Shown piece by piece: positions 8,274 through 16,799 of a stretch of 64,000 nt of DNA. Position 1 is the stretch's first letter. The number at the start of each line of letters is the position of its first letter. Made by a program: the position numbers and the translations under genes. The notes under the pieces were generated by a model. It searched no databases, was not told the origin of the DNA, and worked only from the letters and a program-made list of their open reading frames with translations. The DNA is taken from contig CAZTJY010000001.1 of assembly GCA_964613725.1 (NCBI GenBank), positions 23,575 to 87,574 on the forward strand, written 5' to 3'. Origin of the DNA: Parapedobacter sp964613725 (GTDB taxonomy: Bacteria > Bacteroidota > Bacteroidia > Sphingobacteriales > Sphingobacteriaceae).

Positions 8274-9737
8274 CTAATTTGCCGGCCGTTGCGTATAATA
8301 GATATTGAGCTTCATTTTCAACTCCGTACCATCAACGTTGTTGATGATTGCTCGCCCCGCCGCATTGAGTACCGGTTGATAGGGAATTGAGTTATCCGAT
8401 GCGGAAGCGGGTGCAATGAAGAATTCACTGCTGTTTATCTTTCCTTGGAGTATATCTTGGATATAGGACGTCAAATGGAAAAGGTAACGATCCTTATTTT
8501 CGTCCATAAAGCCCCCAAAAGCACGCCAGTTACCATACCGATACCAAAGGCTACGGCTGTCGCCAGCATAACTACTGCTGCTTGTCCGCGAATCACCGTC
8601 GGGCACCGGCAGGCGTTGCCCTGCGATATCTTCCCGGTATAAAGTAAGCCTCGGTGCATGGATCTGCAACTCGTCATCTGGGTTATCGCTGACTGTATAA
8701 AGTACCAACTCGGCTTTGTTAATTGCAATATTACGGTCCTTTAAAGCATCAATGTACGGTATGCGCACAAGGGTTCGAAGGCCAGCCGGTGCCTGCATGT
8801 ACAACACGTCGTAATGCCCGTCGGGATTATCCAACTGGGCCTGTACATCGGAAGTATACGTCCGCTTGATACTAGATGTCAGCCTCCGGAAAGACCCGCT
8901 GTTGTTCTGTACCGTTGTTGGCAAGAATGTCCGCACGGTATCGATGCCCGCATCGTCCCCTTCCTTTCCGTTCGATTGGCGGTAGGTGAGCTCAATACCG
9001 GTCATGTTGGCAACGCCCTGAAAAGTCACCAATCCACCAACGCCCGTCATCTCGCTTTCCGCTACACGCAGATAGAGCCCTTTGACGTGGTTGTTAAACC
9101 CTGCTTCGGTCGATAGCGACGCCGAATCAACTTCCTCACTGAGCAGCTCCTTGAAAAATGCAGACGACAATGCGATGCGCAACTGTGGAATATCCTTTAC
9201 CAAAGAATCCTTATCATCGATATGTTTAATGATACTAACGCTGTCTGTCTGTTTGTACGCGAAGCGCCCGATCACTTTCGTCCCGATAACTTCATCTTTT
9301 ACTGCCCATTGCTTGGTAGCATATTCGCCATCGGTATAAGCCTCGTCCAACTGCAGCACATGTAGTGTAAAGTTGGGGCGCAGCGTATCACCGTAATATT
9401 CGGTGCCGTAAGGCAATACGAGGATGACAGAGTCAATTTCAGCATCGTGCCGTATGCGCGGCACCGTCGCTGGCCGACCGACGGCCAATGCCAAATCGGC
9501 CACGGTCTTCCCGATAACCGGATCATCGAGCCAACCAAACGTGGTTTGGGCAAAGGAAGAAGACCGCGCACTATCGTCCAGCACCGTCACTGCCTGCAGG
9601 GAAAGCGTATCAGTCAATACGCCTACCAGTTCATCCCCCGGATCGACATCCAACCCAATACCTGAAGGATTGGTGCAACCTCCTAAAACAAAAAGACTTA
9701 TCAACAAGGTTAATAAGTCTTTGGTATGATAACTCAT
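8274..9737 (-). CDS. DUF4270 family lipoprotein
   Basis: Lipoprotein of 487 residues starting at the ATG at 9735-9737; a TTG two codons upstream is possible. The signal ends LFVLGGC, with the acylated Cys near residue 20. The body has the DUF4270 pattern: IGLDVDPGDELVGVLTDTLSL, EIDSVILVLPYG, a central INKAELVLY and a C-terminal LTSYIQDILQGK. No biochemical function is established. It lies 21 bases after the short glycogen-synthase-like gene on the same strand, and this order next to panC and panD is common in Bacteroidota, so it is probably an envelope protein of a conserved housekeeping locus. Confidence 0.85.
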   Translation of the reverse strand: MSYHTKDLLTLLISLFVLGGCTNPSGIGLDVDPGDELVGVLTDTLSLQAVTVLDDSARSSSFAQTTFGWLDDPVIGKTVADLALAVGRPATVPRIRHDAEIDSVILVLPYGTEYYGDTLRPNFTLHVLQLDEAYTDGEYATKQWAVKDEVIGTKVIGRFAYKQTDSVSIIKHIDDKDSLVKDIPQLRIALSSAFFKELLSEEVDSASLSTEAGFNNHVKGLYLRVAESEMTGVGGLVTFQGVANMTGIELTYRQSNGKEGDDAGIDTVRTFLPTTVQNNSGSFRRLTSSIKRTYTSDVQAQLDNPDGHYDVLYMQAPAGLRTLVRIPYIDALKDRNIAINKAELVLYTVSDNPDDELQIHAPRLTLYREDIAGQRLPVPDGDSRTSSSSYAGDSRSLWYRYGNWRAFGGFMDENKDRYLFHLTSYIQDILQGKINSSEFFIAPASASDNSIPYQPVLNAAGRAIINNVDGTELKMKLNIYYTQRPAN

Positions 9738-9758
9738 TCGCAAAGAATTAAATTCAAA

Positions 9759-10589
9759 TTATGCTTCCACTGCTGCATCAAGCTCTACGCTTGAAAATTG
9801 TTCGTAAAGGTTGCAATAATTTTCGAATTCTTGGTGGTCTTCTAACTCGAATACTGGGATATCGCTCTTTTTAACAATATTTAACAGTTGTTTGTCCAAA
9901 TCATCACCGGTTAAGACCACACCATCGGAATAGGCCAATGCGCCTTTATATAACCCGGCATAATTTGCATCCCCGTAAGGCGCCACATCATCAGCCGTCA
10001 TATCGCCTGTGCGCGCGATTTCGGAAAAATCATCGCCTAATGAAAAATCAATTTCTTCATTATAGAGGGAATAAATCACTTTGGCGTCTTTGAAGGTCGG
10101 GTCGTCTTTATATGCCGTCTTAATATATGCGGGTATCAACGCACTCATCCACCCATGGCAATGCACGACATCCGGTGCCCAACCCAGCTTTTTCACGGTT
10201 TCTAATGCGCCCTTGCAGAAAAACACCGTCCGCTCGTTATTATCCTCAAAAAATTCACCACACTCATCACAGAACACCTGTTTGCGTTGGAAATATTCCT
10301 CATTGTCCAAGAAATAGACCTGCATACGTGCCGCCGGTATAGACGCGACCTTGATGATCAACGGATTGTCGTTATTATCCACAACAATATTCATCCCCGA
10401 TAACCGAATGACTTCATGCAATCGGTTACGCCGCTCATTAATATTACCGAACCGCGGCATCAGAATACGAATCTCATAGCCCCGCTCCTGCATCGCCTGA
10501 GGCAATTGACGGGTAATTTCTGAAATTTTACTTAGTTCGAGGAAAGGCGACATCTCGTGGGTAACAAACAGAATCTTCGTTTTTGACAT
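9759..10589 (-). CDS. Short glycogen/starch synthase-like protein (GT5 catalytic N-domain only)
   Basis: A 276-residue protein starting at the ATG at 10587-10589. It resembles only the N-terminal Rossmann domain of GlgA: ILFVTHEMSPF at the start, RILMPRFGNINERRNRLHEV, VYFLDNEEYF, and PDVVHCHGW near residues 138-146. Full GlgA is about 480 residues. The second Rossmann domain is missing, and the nucleotide-sugar loop KTGGLADV is replaced by LSKISEITRQ, so catalysis is doubtful. Proteins of this short form are widespread in Bacteroidota next to panC/panD and DUF4270 and are annotated as glycogen/starch synthase by similarity. A binding or regulatory role is possible. Confidence 0.8.
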   Translation of the reverse strand: MSKTKILFVTHEMSPFLELSKISEITRQLPQAMQERGYEIRILMPRFGNINERRNRLHEVIRLSGMNIVVDNNDNPLIIKVASIPAARMQVYFLDNEEYFQRKQVFCDECGEFFEDNNERTVFFCKGALETVKKLGWAPDVVHCHGWMSALIPAYIKTAYKDDPTFKDAKVIYSLYNEEIDFSLGDDFSEIARTGDMTADDVAPYGDANYAGLYKGALAYSDGVVLTGDDLDKQLLNIVKKSDIPVFELEDHQEFENYCNLYEQFSSVELDAAVEA

Positions 10590-10634
10590 CTCCAATATAT
10601 TATTTTATTTTATTTGCACAGTAAAGTCGGTTTG

Positions 10635-10665
10635 CAAAGATAAGCATTTTTTGTCAATATACCAA
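10635..10665 (-). promoter_or_regulatory. Promoter of the glycogen-synthase-like / DUF4270 operon
   Basis: On the minus strand TTG (10665-10663) is followed after 20 bp by TATCTTTG (10642-10635), a full match to TAnnTTTG. Transcription would start near 10628, about 40 bases before the start codon. Confidence 0.65.
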
Positions 10666-10735
10666 TTAGTTAACCAGCCCATCGTGGATATCCAATAAAA
10701 AATCATCACTTTTGCCAAACAAAAAAAACATTCAC

Positions 10736-11578
10736 TTGTTGGAAAAAGTTAGCACTAAAATCTCGTTACAGCGGCTTCTTGAACGGCACCGTAATGACGG
10801 GCGACGTATAGCATTCGTGCCTACTATGGGCGCGTTGCACGACGGCCACCTTGCGCTCGTCGCCCATGCCAGAGAACTGGCGGATGTGGTGGTTTGCAGC
10901 ATCTTCGTCAACCCTACCCAATTCAACGACCCAAAGGACCTCGAACAATATCCGCGCCCTATTGAGCGCGACATCGACCTCCTGCGACGTGCCCATTGCG
11001 ACATCCTCTTCCATCCTACCGTGGACGAAATGTATAATACCGCAGAACCGTGGAGTCTCGATCTCGGTCACCTGGACGAAGTATTGGAAGGGCAGCATCG
11101 GCCGGGGCATTTCCAGGGCGTTACCCAAATCGTATTCAAACTTTTAGATACGGTACGTCCGGAGTTCGTTTGTTTCGGGCAGAAAGATTTCCAACAATAC
11201 AAAGTGGTCGAATACATGGTGGAGAAACTGAAACTCCCGTCTGTGTTGGAGTTGTGTCCCACGGTGAGGGAAGCGGGGGGACTGGCCATGAGTTCACGGA
11301 ATGTTCGGCTAACCTCCAAAGGCCGGAAACAGGCGCAGCAACTCTACCGCGTCTTGCAACAAACAAAGGCCGATTTGCTCCGGAAAAGCATTGATGCACT
11401 ACGCGCGGATGCTATCCGGATATTGGAAGGCAGTCCCGGTATCGAAGTGGAATATTTCGAGATTTTTCAAGCTGAAAACTTTATACCAGCCAGCGAAACA
11501 TCGCGCGGTGGACAACTAGTGGCGCTGGCGGCCATCTGGGTGGACGGTGTGCGACTGATCGACAACCTGTTTTTATAG
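10736..11578 (+). CDS. panC: Pantothenate synthetase
   Basis: Cytoplasmic ligase joining D-pantoate and beta-alanine with ATP to give pantothenate. Family motifs are all visible: FVPTMGALHDGH (the HIGH-type nucleotide motif), FVNPTQF, GHFQGVTQIVFKL, FGQKDFQQ and a KMSKS-like MSSRNVRL. There is no ATG in the N-terminal region. Candidate starts are TTG at 10736 or 10739, which give the normal 25-30 residues before VPTMG; a TTG at 10712 would add eight residues and overlaps a weak -7-like element (CACTTTTG, 10707-10714). A UUG start may keep expression low. panD follows after 27 bases. Confidence 0.9.
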   Translation: MLEKVSTKISLQRLLERHRNDGRRIAFVPTMGALHDGHLALVAHARELADVVVCSIFVNPTQFNDPKDLEQYPRPIERDIDLLRRAHCDILFHPTVDEMYNTAEPWSLDLGHLDEVLEGQHRPGHFQGVTQIVFKLLDTVRPEFVCFGQKDFQQYKVVEYMVEKLKLPSVLELCPTVREAGGLAMSSRNVRLTSKGRKQAQQLYRVLQQTKADLLRKSIDALRADAIRILEGSPGIEVEYFEIFQAENFIPASETSRGGQLVALAAIWVDGVRLIDNLFL

Positions 11579-11593
11579 CTTTATTTATTTCCG

Positions 11594-11601
11594 TACCTTT
11601 G
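11594..11601 (+). promoter_or_regulatory. Possible -7 element directly upstream of panD
   Basis: TACCTTTG matches TAnnTTTG exactly but ends only four bases before the panD ATG, so the transcript would be leaderless or nearly so. No -33 TTTG is seen at the right distance, so this may be chance and panD may be read from panC. Confidence 0.3.
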
Positions 11602-11605
11602 TACC

Positions 11606-11956
11606 ATGGTTATCGAGGTTCTGAAATCCAAAATCCATCGGGTACGCGTTACGCAGGCCGAACTCAATTATGTGGGAAGCATTACCATTGATGAGGATTT
11701 GATGGATGCGGCAAACATCATCGCCAACGAGAAGGTCCAAATCGTTAACAACAACAACGGAGCGCGCTTTGAGACATACGTTATTAAAGGCGAACGGGGT
11801 TCGGGCGTGATTTGCCTCAACGGTGCAGCTGCCCGGCTGGTCCAGGTGGGCGATGTGGTCATTATCATCTCTTATGCCCAGATGGAGCAGCAGGAAGCGA
11901 GAGCCTATGAGCCGCTATTGGTATTTCCCGACGAAAACAATCGATTAATCGATTAA
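11606..11956 (+). CDS. panD: Aspartate 1-decarboxylase
   Basis: Pyruvoyl enzyme of 116 residues that makes beta-alanine from L-aspartate for pantothenate synthesis. The self-cleavage site Gly24-Ser25 sits in NYVGSITID, the usual place. Lys9 (LKSKIHRV) and the C-terminal block GERGSGVICLNGAAARLVQVGDVVIIISYA are the family hallmarks. It lies 27 bases downstream of panC, so both pantothenate branches are encoded together. Confidence 0.97.
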   Translation: MVIEVLKSKIHRVRVTQAELNYVGSITIDEDLMDAANIIANEKVQIVNNNNGARFETYVIKGERGSGVICLNGAAARLVQVGDVVIIISYAQMEQQEARAYEPLLVFPDENNRLID

Positions 11957-11996
11957 TACCGGCCTAATTCGCCATATATTCAAATATAATTTTTGG

Positions 11997-12032
11997 TTTG
12001 TTAGATTAGTCTAACTTTTAATCGTACCTTTG
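11997..12032 (+). promoter_or_regulatory. Promoter with DtxR/IdeR/MntR-like box
   Basis: TACCTTTG (12025-12032) is a full -7 match; TTTG at 11997-12000 is a possible -33, 24 bp upstream. Between them lies GTTAGATTAGTCTAAC (12000-12015), a perfect 6-bp inverted repeat around TTAG. It agrees with the actinobacterial DtxR/IdeR consensus TTAGGTTAGSCTAACC at nearly every position. A metal-dependent repressor bound here would block the promoter. Confidence 0.6.
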
Positions 12033-12072
12033 TCTTATGGTATTTGAAATATTACATGTATTTTAGTCTCCC

Positions 12073-12441
12073 ATGAAGAGGCATGCAAACAACATACGGT
12101 CGAAGCTAGCACTGTTTCAGGCGGTGTTGTTCGGTTTGATCGTTGCCAGCGGCACGGTCTTCATGCACAAACACAAAACCCGCGATGGGCGGATAATCAT
12201 CCATACGCACCCCTACAACCTTAAAACCGACCCAAGCACCAATCCGCATCATCAGTCAGAAACGGAAATCTATTTACTGGATGCCATCTTTTCGGGGCGT
12301 TTTCTACAAACGAATTTCACGAGCTACGAGCAGCCTTTTATTGAGCCACTTACAATAGCTTACCTACCCTATCGTAGACGCGATGTACATCTAGACACAA
12401 CCCGCTACGGCCCCACCCGGGCGCCCCCACATTTCAACTAG
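12073..12441 (+). CDS. Small His-rich membrane-anchored protein of a metal-uptake operon
   Basis: A 122-residue protein that begins MKRHANNIRSK and has one hydrophobic segment (about residues 12-30, LALFQAVLFGLIVASGTVF) acting as signal anchor or signal peptide. The mature part starts with a His-rich stretch (MHKHKTRDGRIIIHTHPYN, then NPHHQS) and carries nine His in all. The C-terminus is Arg- and Pro-rich. It is the first gene after a promoter with a DtxR-like box and precedes a TonB receptor by 85 bases. A role in periplasmic metal binding or delivery is inferred from composition and position; no characterised family is recognised. Confidence 0.65.
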   Translation: MKRHANNIRSKLALFQAVLFGLIVASGTVFMHKHKTRDGRIIIHTHPYNLKTDPSTNPHHQSETEIYLLDAIFSGRFLQTNFTSYEQPFIEPLTIAYLPYRRRDVHLDTTRYGPTRAPPHFN

Positions 12442-12526
12442 TTACTCACCTTTTTCCACGTACTTATTACTTGGCGGACGCTGTTTTGGCAACTGCCTAC
12501 GTTGCATACCCAACTAGTTGATTTTC

Positions 12527-14827
12527 ATGTATAAAAAATACTTTATAGCAAGCTTCATTTTGTTGCTTTCTGGCCTACTGGGTTATACCCAATCGGTTTC
12601 ATCCATCCACGGCACGGTCACTGACAAGTCCGGCGATATCGTCCCATGGGCCACCGTTACCATTCCCGCACTCAACATCGGCACCACGGCCGATAGCTCC
12701 GGCCTATTCGCGTTGAACGACATACCGGCAGGGAACTGGGAACTTGAAGTCAAATGCGTAGGTTACCAGCCTTACGTCATACGTATCCGCACAAACGGCA
12801 CAGCACCAACGCGCAAAGATATCGTGTTGCTGGATGTGGGTACATCGCTAGACGAAGTGGTCGTCTCCGGCACAATGAAAGAGGTTTCTAAACTGGATAG
12901 CCCCGTGCCGGTAGAGGTTTATACGGCCAAGTTCTTCAAAGCAAATCCGGCACCCACGGTATTCGACGCCTTACAGAACATCAATGGCGTACGCCCCCAA
13001 CTAAATTGCAACATCTGCAATACGGGCGATATCCACATCAACGGCTTGGAGGGGCCTTACACCATGGTGCTGATAGACGGCATGCCCATCGTAAGCGGCC
13101 TATCTACCGTATACGGGCTGAGCGGCATCCCCCAAGCGTTAATCGATCGGGTGGAAATCGTCAAAGGACCGGCTTCGACACTTTATGGTAGCGAGGCCGT
13201 GGGCGGGCTCATCAACATCATCACCAAAAACCCACGGACTACACCCACGCTAGCCGTAGATGCTTTTGGCACCGGTTGGGGGGAGCTCAGCGCCGACATC
13301 GCCGCCAAACTCCGTGCGGGCAAAAAAATGCAATCGCTGCTCGGGGTGAGCTATTTCAACTACCAACGCCCCATAGACAACAACAACGATAATTTCACCG
13401 ATGTGACGCTGCAGCACCGCGTTTCCCTTTTCAACAAATGGAACGTCGAGCGGAAAAATAACCGTGTTTTTTCATTTGCTGCGCGCTATGTATATGAAGA
13501 CCGGTGGGGCGGAGAGATGAATTGGGCACCGAAATACCGCGGTGGCGACCAAGTGTACGGTGAGAGCATCTACACCAGCAGATGGGAGCTTTTCGGCACC
13601 TACCAGTTGCCGGCTAAGGAGCATATGCTCTTCCAATTCAGTGTCAACGGTCACGACCAGAACAGTGTATATGGCAATATGGCATTCCTGGCCGACCAAT
13701 ACATCGGTTTCGGGCAATTGACCTGGAACAAAGTATTGGGCAGCCATGACCTGCTTACCGGACTCGCCTACCGCTATACCTATTACGACGACAATACCCC
13801 TGCAACCGCGGACGCGAACGACATACGCCTGAACAGGCCAACGCACACCCGTCTACCAGGGGCGTTCATTCAAGACGAAATTACATTGGCCGACCGGAAT
13901 AAGCTACTGCTTGGTCTGCGATACGATTACAATTCTATCCATGGCAGTATCCTTACGCCGCGCGTCAATTTCAAGTGGAATTCACGCGACGAATACAATG
14001 TGCTGCGCCTCAGCCTTGGCAACGGTTATCGGGTAGCCAATGTGTTTACGGAAGACCATTATGCGCTGACGGGCTCACGCGACGTCGTTTTTGAAGACGA
14101 ACTTGCCCCGGAAACATCATGGAACGGAAATGTCAATTTCGTCAAGAAAGTACCCTTATCCAGTGGCGGCATCATCGGTTTCGATGCAACGGTATTTTAT
14201 ACGTACTTTAACAACAAAATCATCGCCGACTACGATACCGACGTACAAAAAATCATGTACGGTAATCTTGATGGCCATGCCGTGTCTCAGGGCGTCTCCC
14301 TGAACGTGGACTTGGCACTCATGAATGGACTGAAATTGACTGCGGGAGCCACCGCCATGGACGTTTACAGCCAAGAAGATGGCCAAAAGGTCCAGCAGTT
14401 ATTCACCGAGCGGTTTACCGGAGTATGGAATGCCAGTTACACACTGAAACACCTGGGACTTACCGTGGATTATACGGGCAATCTTTATGGCCCGATGCGG
14501 TTGCCCCTATTGAGTGAGGCCGACCCACGGTCGCCTAAATCGCCGTGGTGGAGCATCCAAAATATCCAGTTGACCAAAACCTTCCGTAATGGAATCGAGG
14601 TTTACGGTGGCATCAAAAACCTGCTGGATTGGACACCCAACAGAGGGAATCCATTCATCATTGCCCGGTCGCACGACCCATTTGACAAGTTGGTGGAGTT
14701 TAATGGCGACGGCCAGGCAATTATTACACCCGAGAACCCGTATGGACTGACATTCGACCCGTCTTATGTATTCGGTCCTAATCAAGGAGCAAGGGGATTC
14801 CTTGGTATCCGATATAGCTTTTATTGA
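12527..14827 (+). CDS. TonB-dependent receptor with CxxC in the plug, probable metal/metallophore importer
   Basis: Outer-membrane receptor of 766 residues from the ATG at 12527 (a TTG three codons earlier is unlikely). Order: signal peptide (1-22), carboxypeptidase-regulatory-like domain (about 26-105), TonB-box-like DEVVVSG (109-115), plug (about 120-235, ending GPASTLYGSEAVGGLINIITKN) and barrel to the terminal Tyr. The plug carries Cys161 and Cys164 (CNIC) just before GDIHINGLEGPYTMVLIDG, an unusual pair that could bind metal or form a disulfide. It is flanked by a His-rich protein and a thioredoxin-like protein. CirA-type siderophore uptake or direct metal uptake are both possible. Confidence 0.85.
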   Translation: MYKKYFIASFILLLSGLLGYTQSVSSIHGTVTDKSGDIVPWATVTIPALNIGTTADSSGLFALNDIPAGNWELEVKCVGYQPYVIRIRTNGTAPTRKDIVLLDVGTSLDEVVVSGTMKEVSKLDSPVPVEVYTAKFFKANPAPTVFDALQNINGVRPQLNCNICNTGDIHINGLEGPYTMVLIDGMPIVSGLSTVYGLSGIPQALIDRVEIVKGPASTLYGSEAVGGLINIITKNPRTTPTLAVDAFGTGWGELSADIAAKLRAGKKMQSLLGVSYFNYQRPIDNNNDNFTDVTLQHRVSLFNKWNVERKNNRVFSFAARYVYEDRWGGEMNWAPKYRGGDQVYGESIYTSRWELFGTYQLPAKEHMLFQFSVNGHDQNSVYGNMAFLADQYIGFGQLTWNKVLGSHDLLTGLAYRYTYYDDNTPATADANDIRLNRPTHTRLPGAFIQDEITLADRNKLLLGLRYDYNSIHGSILTPRVNFKWNSRDEYNVLRLSLGNGYRVANVFTEDHYALTGSRDVVFEDELAPETSWNGNVNFVKKVPLSSGGIIGFDATVFYTYFNNKIIADYDTDVQKIMYGNLDGHAVSQGVSLNVDLALMNGLKLTAGATAMDVYSQEDGQKVQQLFTERFTGVWNASYTLKHLGLTVDYTGNLYGPMRLPLLSEADPRSPKSPWWSIQNIQLTKTFRNGIEVYGGIKNLLDWTPNRGNPFIIARSHDPFDKLVEFNGDGQAIITPENPYGLTFDPSYVFGPNQGARGFLGIRYSFY

Positions 14828-14832
14828 AACGT

Positions 14833-15321
14833 ATGCTTGGTAGATTTCACAGCGTCGAATTACTCGCCACACTAGCCACACTCGCCGCTGGCCCTGCTAC
14901 GGCGCAACTCCTTGAAGTTCCAATTACTGAACTGACCGACAGCATGCGTGCGCATCCAAAAGCCGCACTCGTTCTGATTTCCACCGATTGGTGCGCCTAT
15001 TGCCGCATACAGCAGGTTCAGCTCAAGAAGCGTAATGAGTGGCTGGATGCAAGCCCTTCGATTTATTTTTCCGTGCTTGATGCTGAAACGAAGGAGACGA
15101 TTGTTTTCAACGACATGAGTTACCGGTTCGTACCCAATGGTGTGTCTACCGGAAGCCACGAATTGGCATTTTCGCTCGGAAATATTGATAACCGACTGGT
15201 ATTTCCTACCTGGGTGCTACTCAATGAAAACTTGGAAATCATCTTCAAATTCCCCGGCGTAATCAAGGCCAGTGAGTTGTCCAAATTGCTGGAAACAGTT
15301 GAAAAATCGTGGCCGCCGTAA
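14833..15321 (+). CDS. Periplasmic thioredoxin-like protein
   Basis: A 162-residue exported thioredoxin-fold protein. The signal peptide is about residues 1-24 (ending PATAQ), and the active site WCAYC has Cys54 and Cys57. Downstream are VLDAETKETIVFND and a FPTWVLLNEN strand whose Pro corresponds to the cis-Pro of thioredoxins. The ATG at 14833 lies five bases after the TonB receptor stop; a TTG at 14824 would overlap that stop. Tight linkage suggests it keeps the receptor plug CxxC or a metal ligand reduced. That link is inference; the redox family is clear. Confidence 0.8.
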   Translation: MLGRFHSVELLATLATLAAGPATAQLLEVPITELTDSMRAHPKAALVLISTDWCAYCRIQQVQLKKRNEWLDASPSIYFSVLDAETKETIVFNDMSYRFVPNGVSTGSHELAFSLGNIDNRLVFPTWVLLNENLEIIFKFPGVIKASELSKLLETVEKSWPP

Positions 15322-15404
15322 TAAAAACCGGAAATCGTCAATTAAAAAAAATTTGCAGTAACTAAATTTTTTTACGTTTATTGCAAAGATATTGACGGCT
15401 ACCT

Positions 15405-15980
15405 ATGTTAAAGTACGTTGCTTCCACCGCTTTCTGCGTATTCGCATTGCTATCTGCCTGCGAGCCGAATGGCAGTGAGTCGATGGAGCCCGTTACCGAA
15501 AAAGGGTCAGCCATTTCACCGGGAAACGGCCAAACTGGCCAGGGAAACAATATCATTGATTTAGATTCAAGTGCCGTCGAGGCATTAGCGGAAGTGAATC
15601 ACTGGCGGCAACAGGGCTGCGAATGCGGCGATGTCTCCATGCCCGCTACCACCAAGGTGACCTGGAACAACGAACTTTACAAAGCTGCATTGGCACATGC
15701 CAAGGACATGCACGCCAACAACTACTTCAGCCACACCAGTCCGGCAGGCGAAAATGTCTACAACCGCCTTTTGCAGTCGGGGTATATTGATGATAGCCGT
15801 TCCATTCTCACCTACGGTGAGAACATCGCGTTCGGTAATTTTGACCTACAAACTGCCGTTAAGAAATGGTTGGATAGCCCCAGCCATTGCGCTAACTTGA
15901 TGCGCGCCTCTTATCGGGAAATGGCCATCGCCCACGATGGCAATTATTGGGTTCAGGTTTTCGGCGCCACCCGCGACTAG
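15405..15980 (+). CDS. CAP (SCP/PR1)-domain lipoprotein
   Basis: A 191-residue lipoprotein: signal with lipobox Cys19 (LLSAC), a low-complexity G/Q/S linker (about 25-50), then a CAP domain (about 55-190). Domain motifs are ALAEVNHWRQQ, the His-containing ALAHAKDMHANNYFSHTSPAG, YGENIAFG, VKKWLDSPSHCANLM and the closing YWVQVFG. Two Cys in QGCECGD near 70-72 are not family hallmarks. Bacterial CAP proteins lack one agreed function; surface or periplasmic binding is likely. It appears monocistronic. Confidence 0.85.
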   Translation: MLKYVASTAFCVFALLSACEPNGSESMEPVTEKGSAISPGNGQTGQGNNIIDLDSSAVEALAEVNHWRQQGCECGDVSMPATTKVTWNNELYKAALAHAKDMHANNYFSHTSPAGENVYNRLLQSGYIDDSRSILTYGENIAFGNFDLQTAVKKWLDSPSHCANLMRASYREMAIAHDGNYWVQVFGATRD

Positions 15981-16124
15981 CTTTTTGTTATATCGGTCTT
16001 TTTTCATCCGCCTCTTGTAGCGAAACCTTAGACAAGCACGTCTGTACTCTCGACAGGAAACAAAAATGGGCCTGTTTATGTTTGTTAAATAGTGTTAACA
16101 GGTCAATTAATTGGATTATTTAAA

Positions 16125-16132
16125 TAACTTTG
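16125..16132 (+). promoter_or_regulatory. -7 promoter element of the FKBP gene pair
   Basis: TAACTTTG matches TAnnTTTG and lies 25 bases before the ATG at 16157. No well-placed -33 TTTG is seen. It probably drives both prolyl isomerase genes. Confidence 0.45.
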
Positions 16133-16156
16133 CAACCGCAAGGTTGAAACAACAAA

Positions 16157-16777
16157 ATGATGAAGAAAGTAAATGTACTGGTGTTGGGCGCGTTGATCGC
16201 CATGGGATTATCGTCGTGTATCAAGGATGGGGAGACGTATGACCCCAATGCACAATACGAAATCGAGAAGCCTATTATCGAAGCGTACGTGGCGGAACAT
16301 CTGCCGGGTGCACAGTATAAGGATATCAGCGGTTTCCGCCTCTATTTTCAAATCATTGAACCAGGGGAGCTAGGGTCATACCGATACAAAGTCGATGAAA
16401 ACTCGGGCAACCCTCTGTTTGTTCCCGCCGAGGCAATTGTCTCCTATGAGGGTCGTCTAGTTAAGACCGACGCTGTATTTGAGGATAAAGAAGACCAGAA
16501 ATTCCTAATCACACTTAATAGCATAATTCCAGCATGGCAAATAGCATTTTTGCCAGACGAACTTCGCTATAATGAAGATGGCGACTTGCTTGATGAACCC
16601 ATCGAGTTCGGTGGATTGACAGAAGAAGGTCTTCAGCCTGGATCAGTGATTCGCATCGTTACGCCATCTTATTGGGCGTATCAAAACCAGAGTCAAGGAA
16701 GTGCTATCCCACCGAACTCCCCGCTATATTTCGAAATCTCCGTTTCGGAAATCAAGGACTACGAAGCTAGCAACTAA
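16157..16777 (+). CDS. FKBP-type peptidyl-prolyl isomerase lipoprotein
   Basis: A 206-residue lipoprotein with acylated Cys21 (GLSSC). One FKBP domain covers about 75-200: VSYEGRLVKTDAVFEDKED, a LQPGSVIRIVTPSYWAYQNQSQGSAIPPNSPLYFEISVSEI ending. The PPIase core YG is replaced by WAYQNQ and several FKBP aromatic residues are absent, so catalysis may be weak. It likely assists folding of envelope proteins. A second FKBP lipoprotein follows 22 bases later. GldI of gliding bacteria is a lipoprotein of this type, but no GldI-specific feature is evident. Confidence 0.8.
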   Translation: MMKKVNVLVLGALIAMGLSSCIKDGETYDPNAQYEIEKPIIEAYVAEHLPGAQYKDISGFRLYFQIIEPGELGSYRYKVDENSGNPLFVPAEAIVSYEGRLVKTDAVFEDKEDQKFLITLNSIIPAWQIAFLPDELRYNEDGDLLDEPIEFGGLTEEGLQPGSVIRIVTPSYWAYQNQSQGSAIPPNSPLYFEISVSEIKDYEASN

Positions 16778-16799
16778 ATTACAATATCTCTCCGGAACT

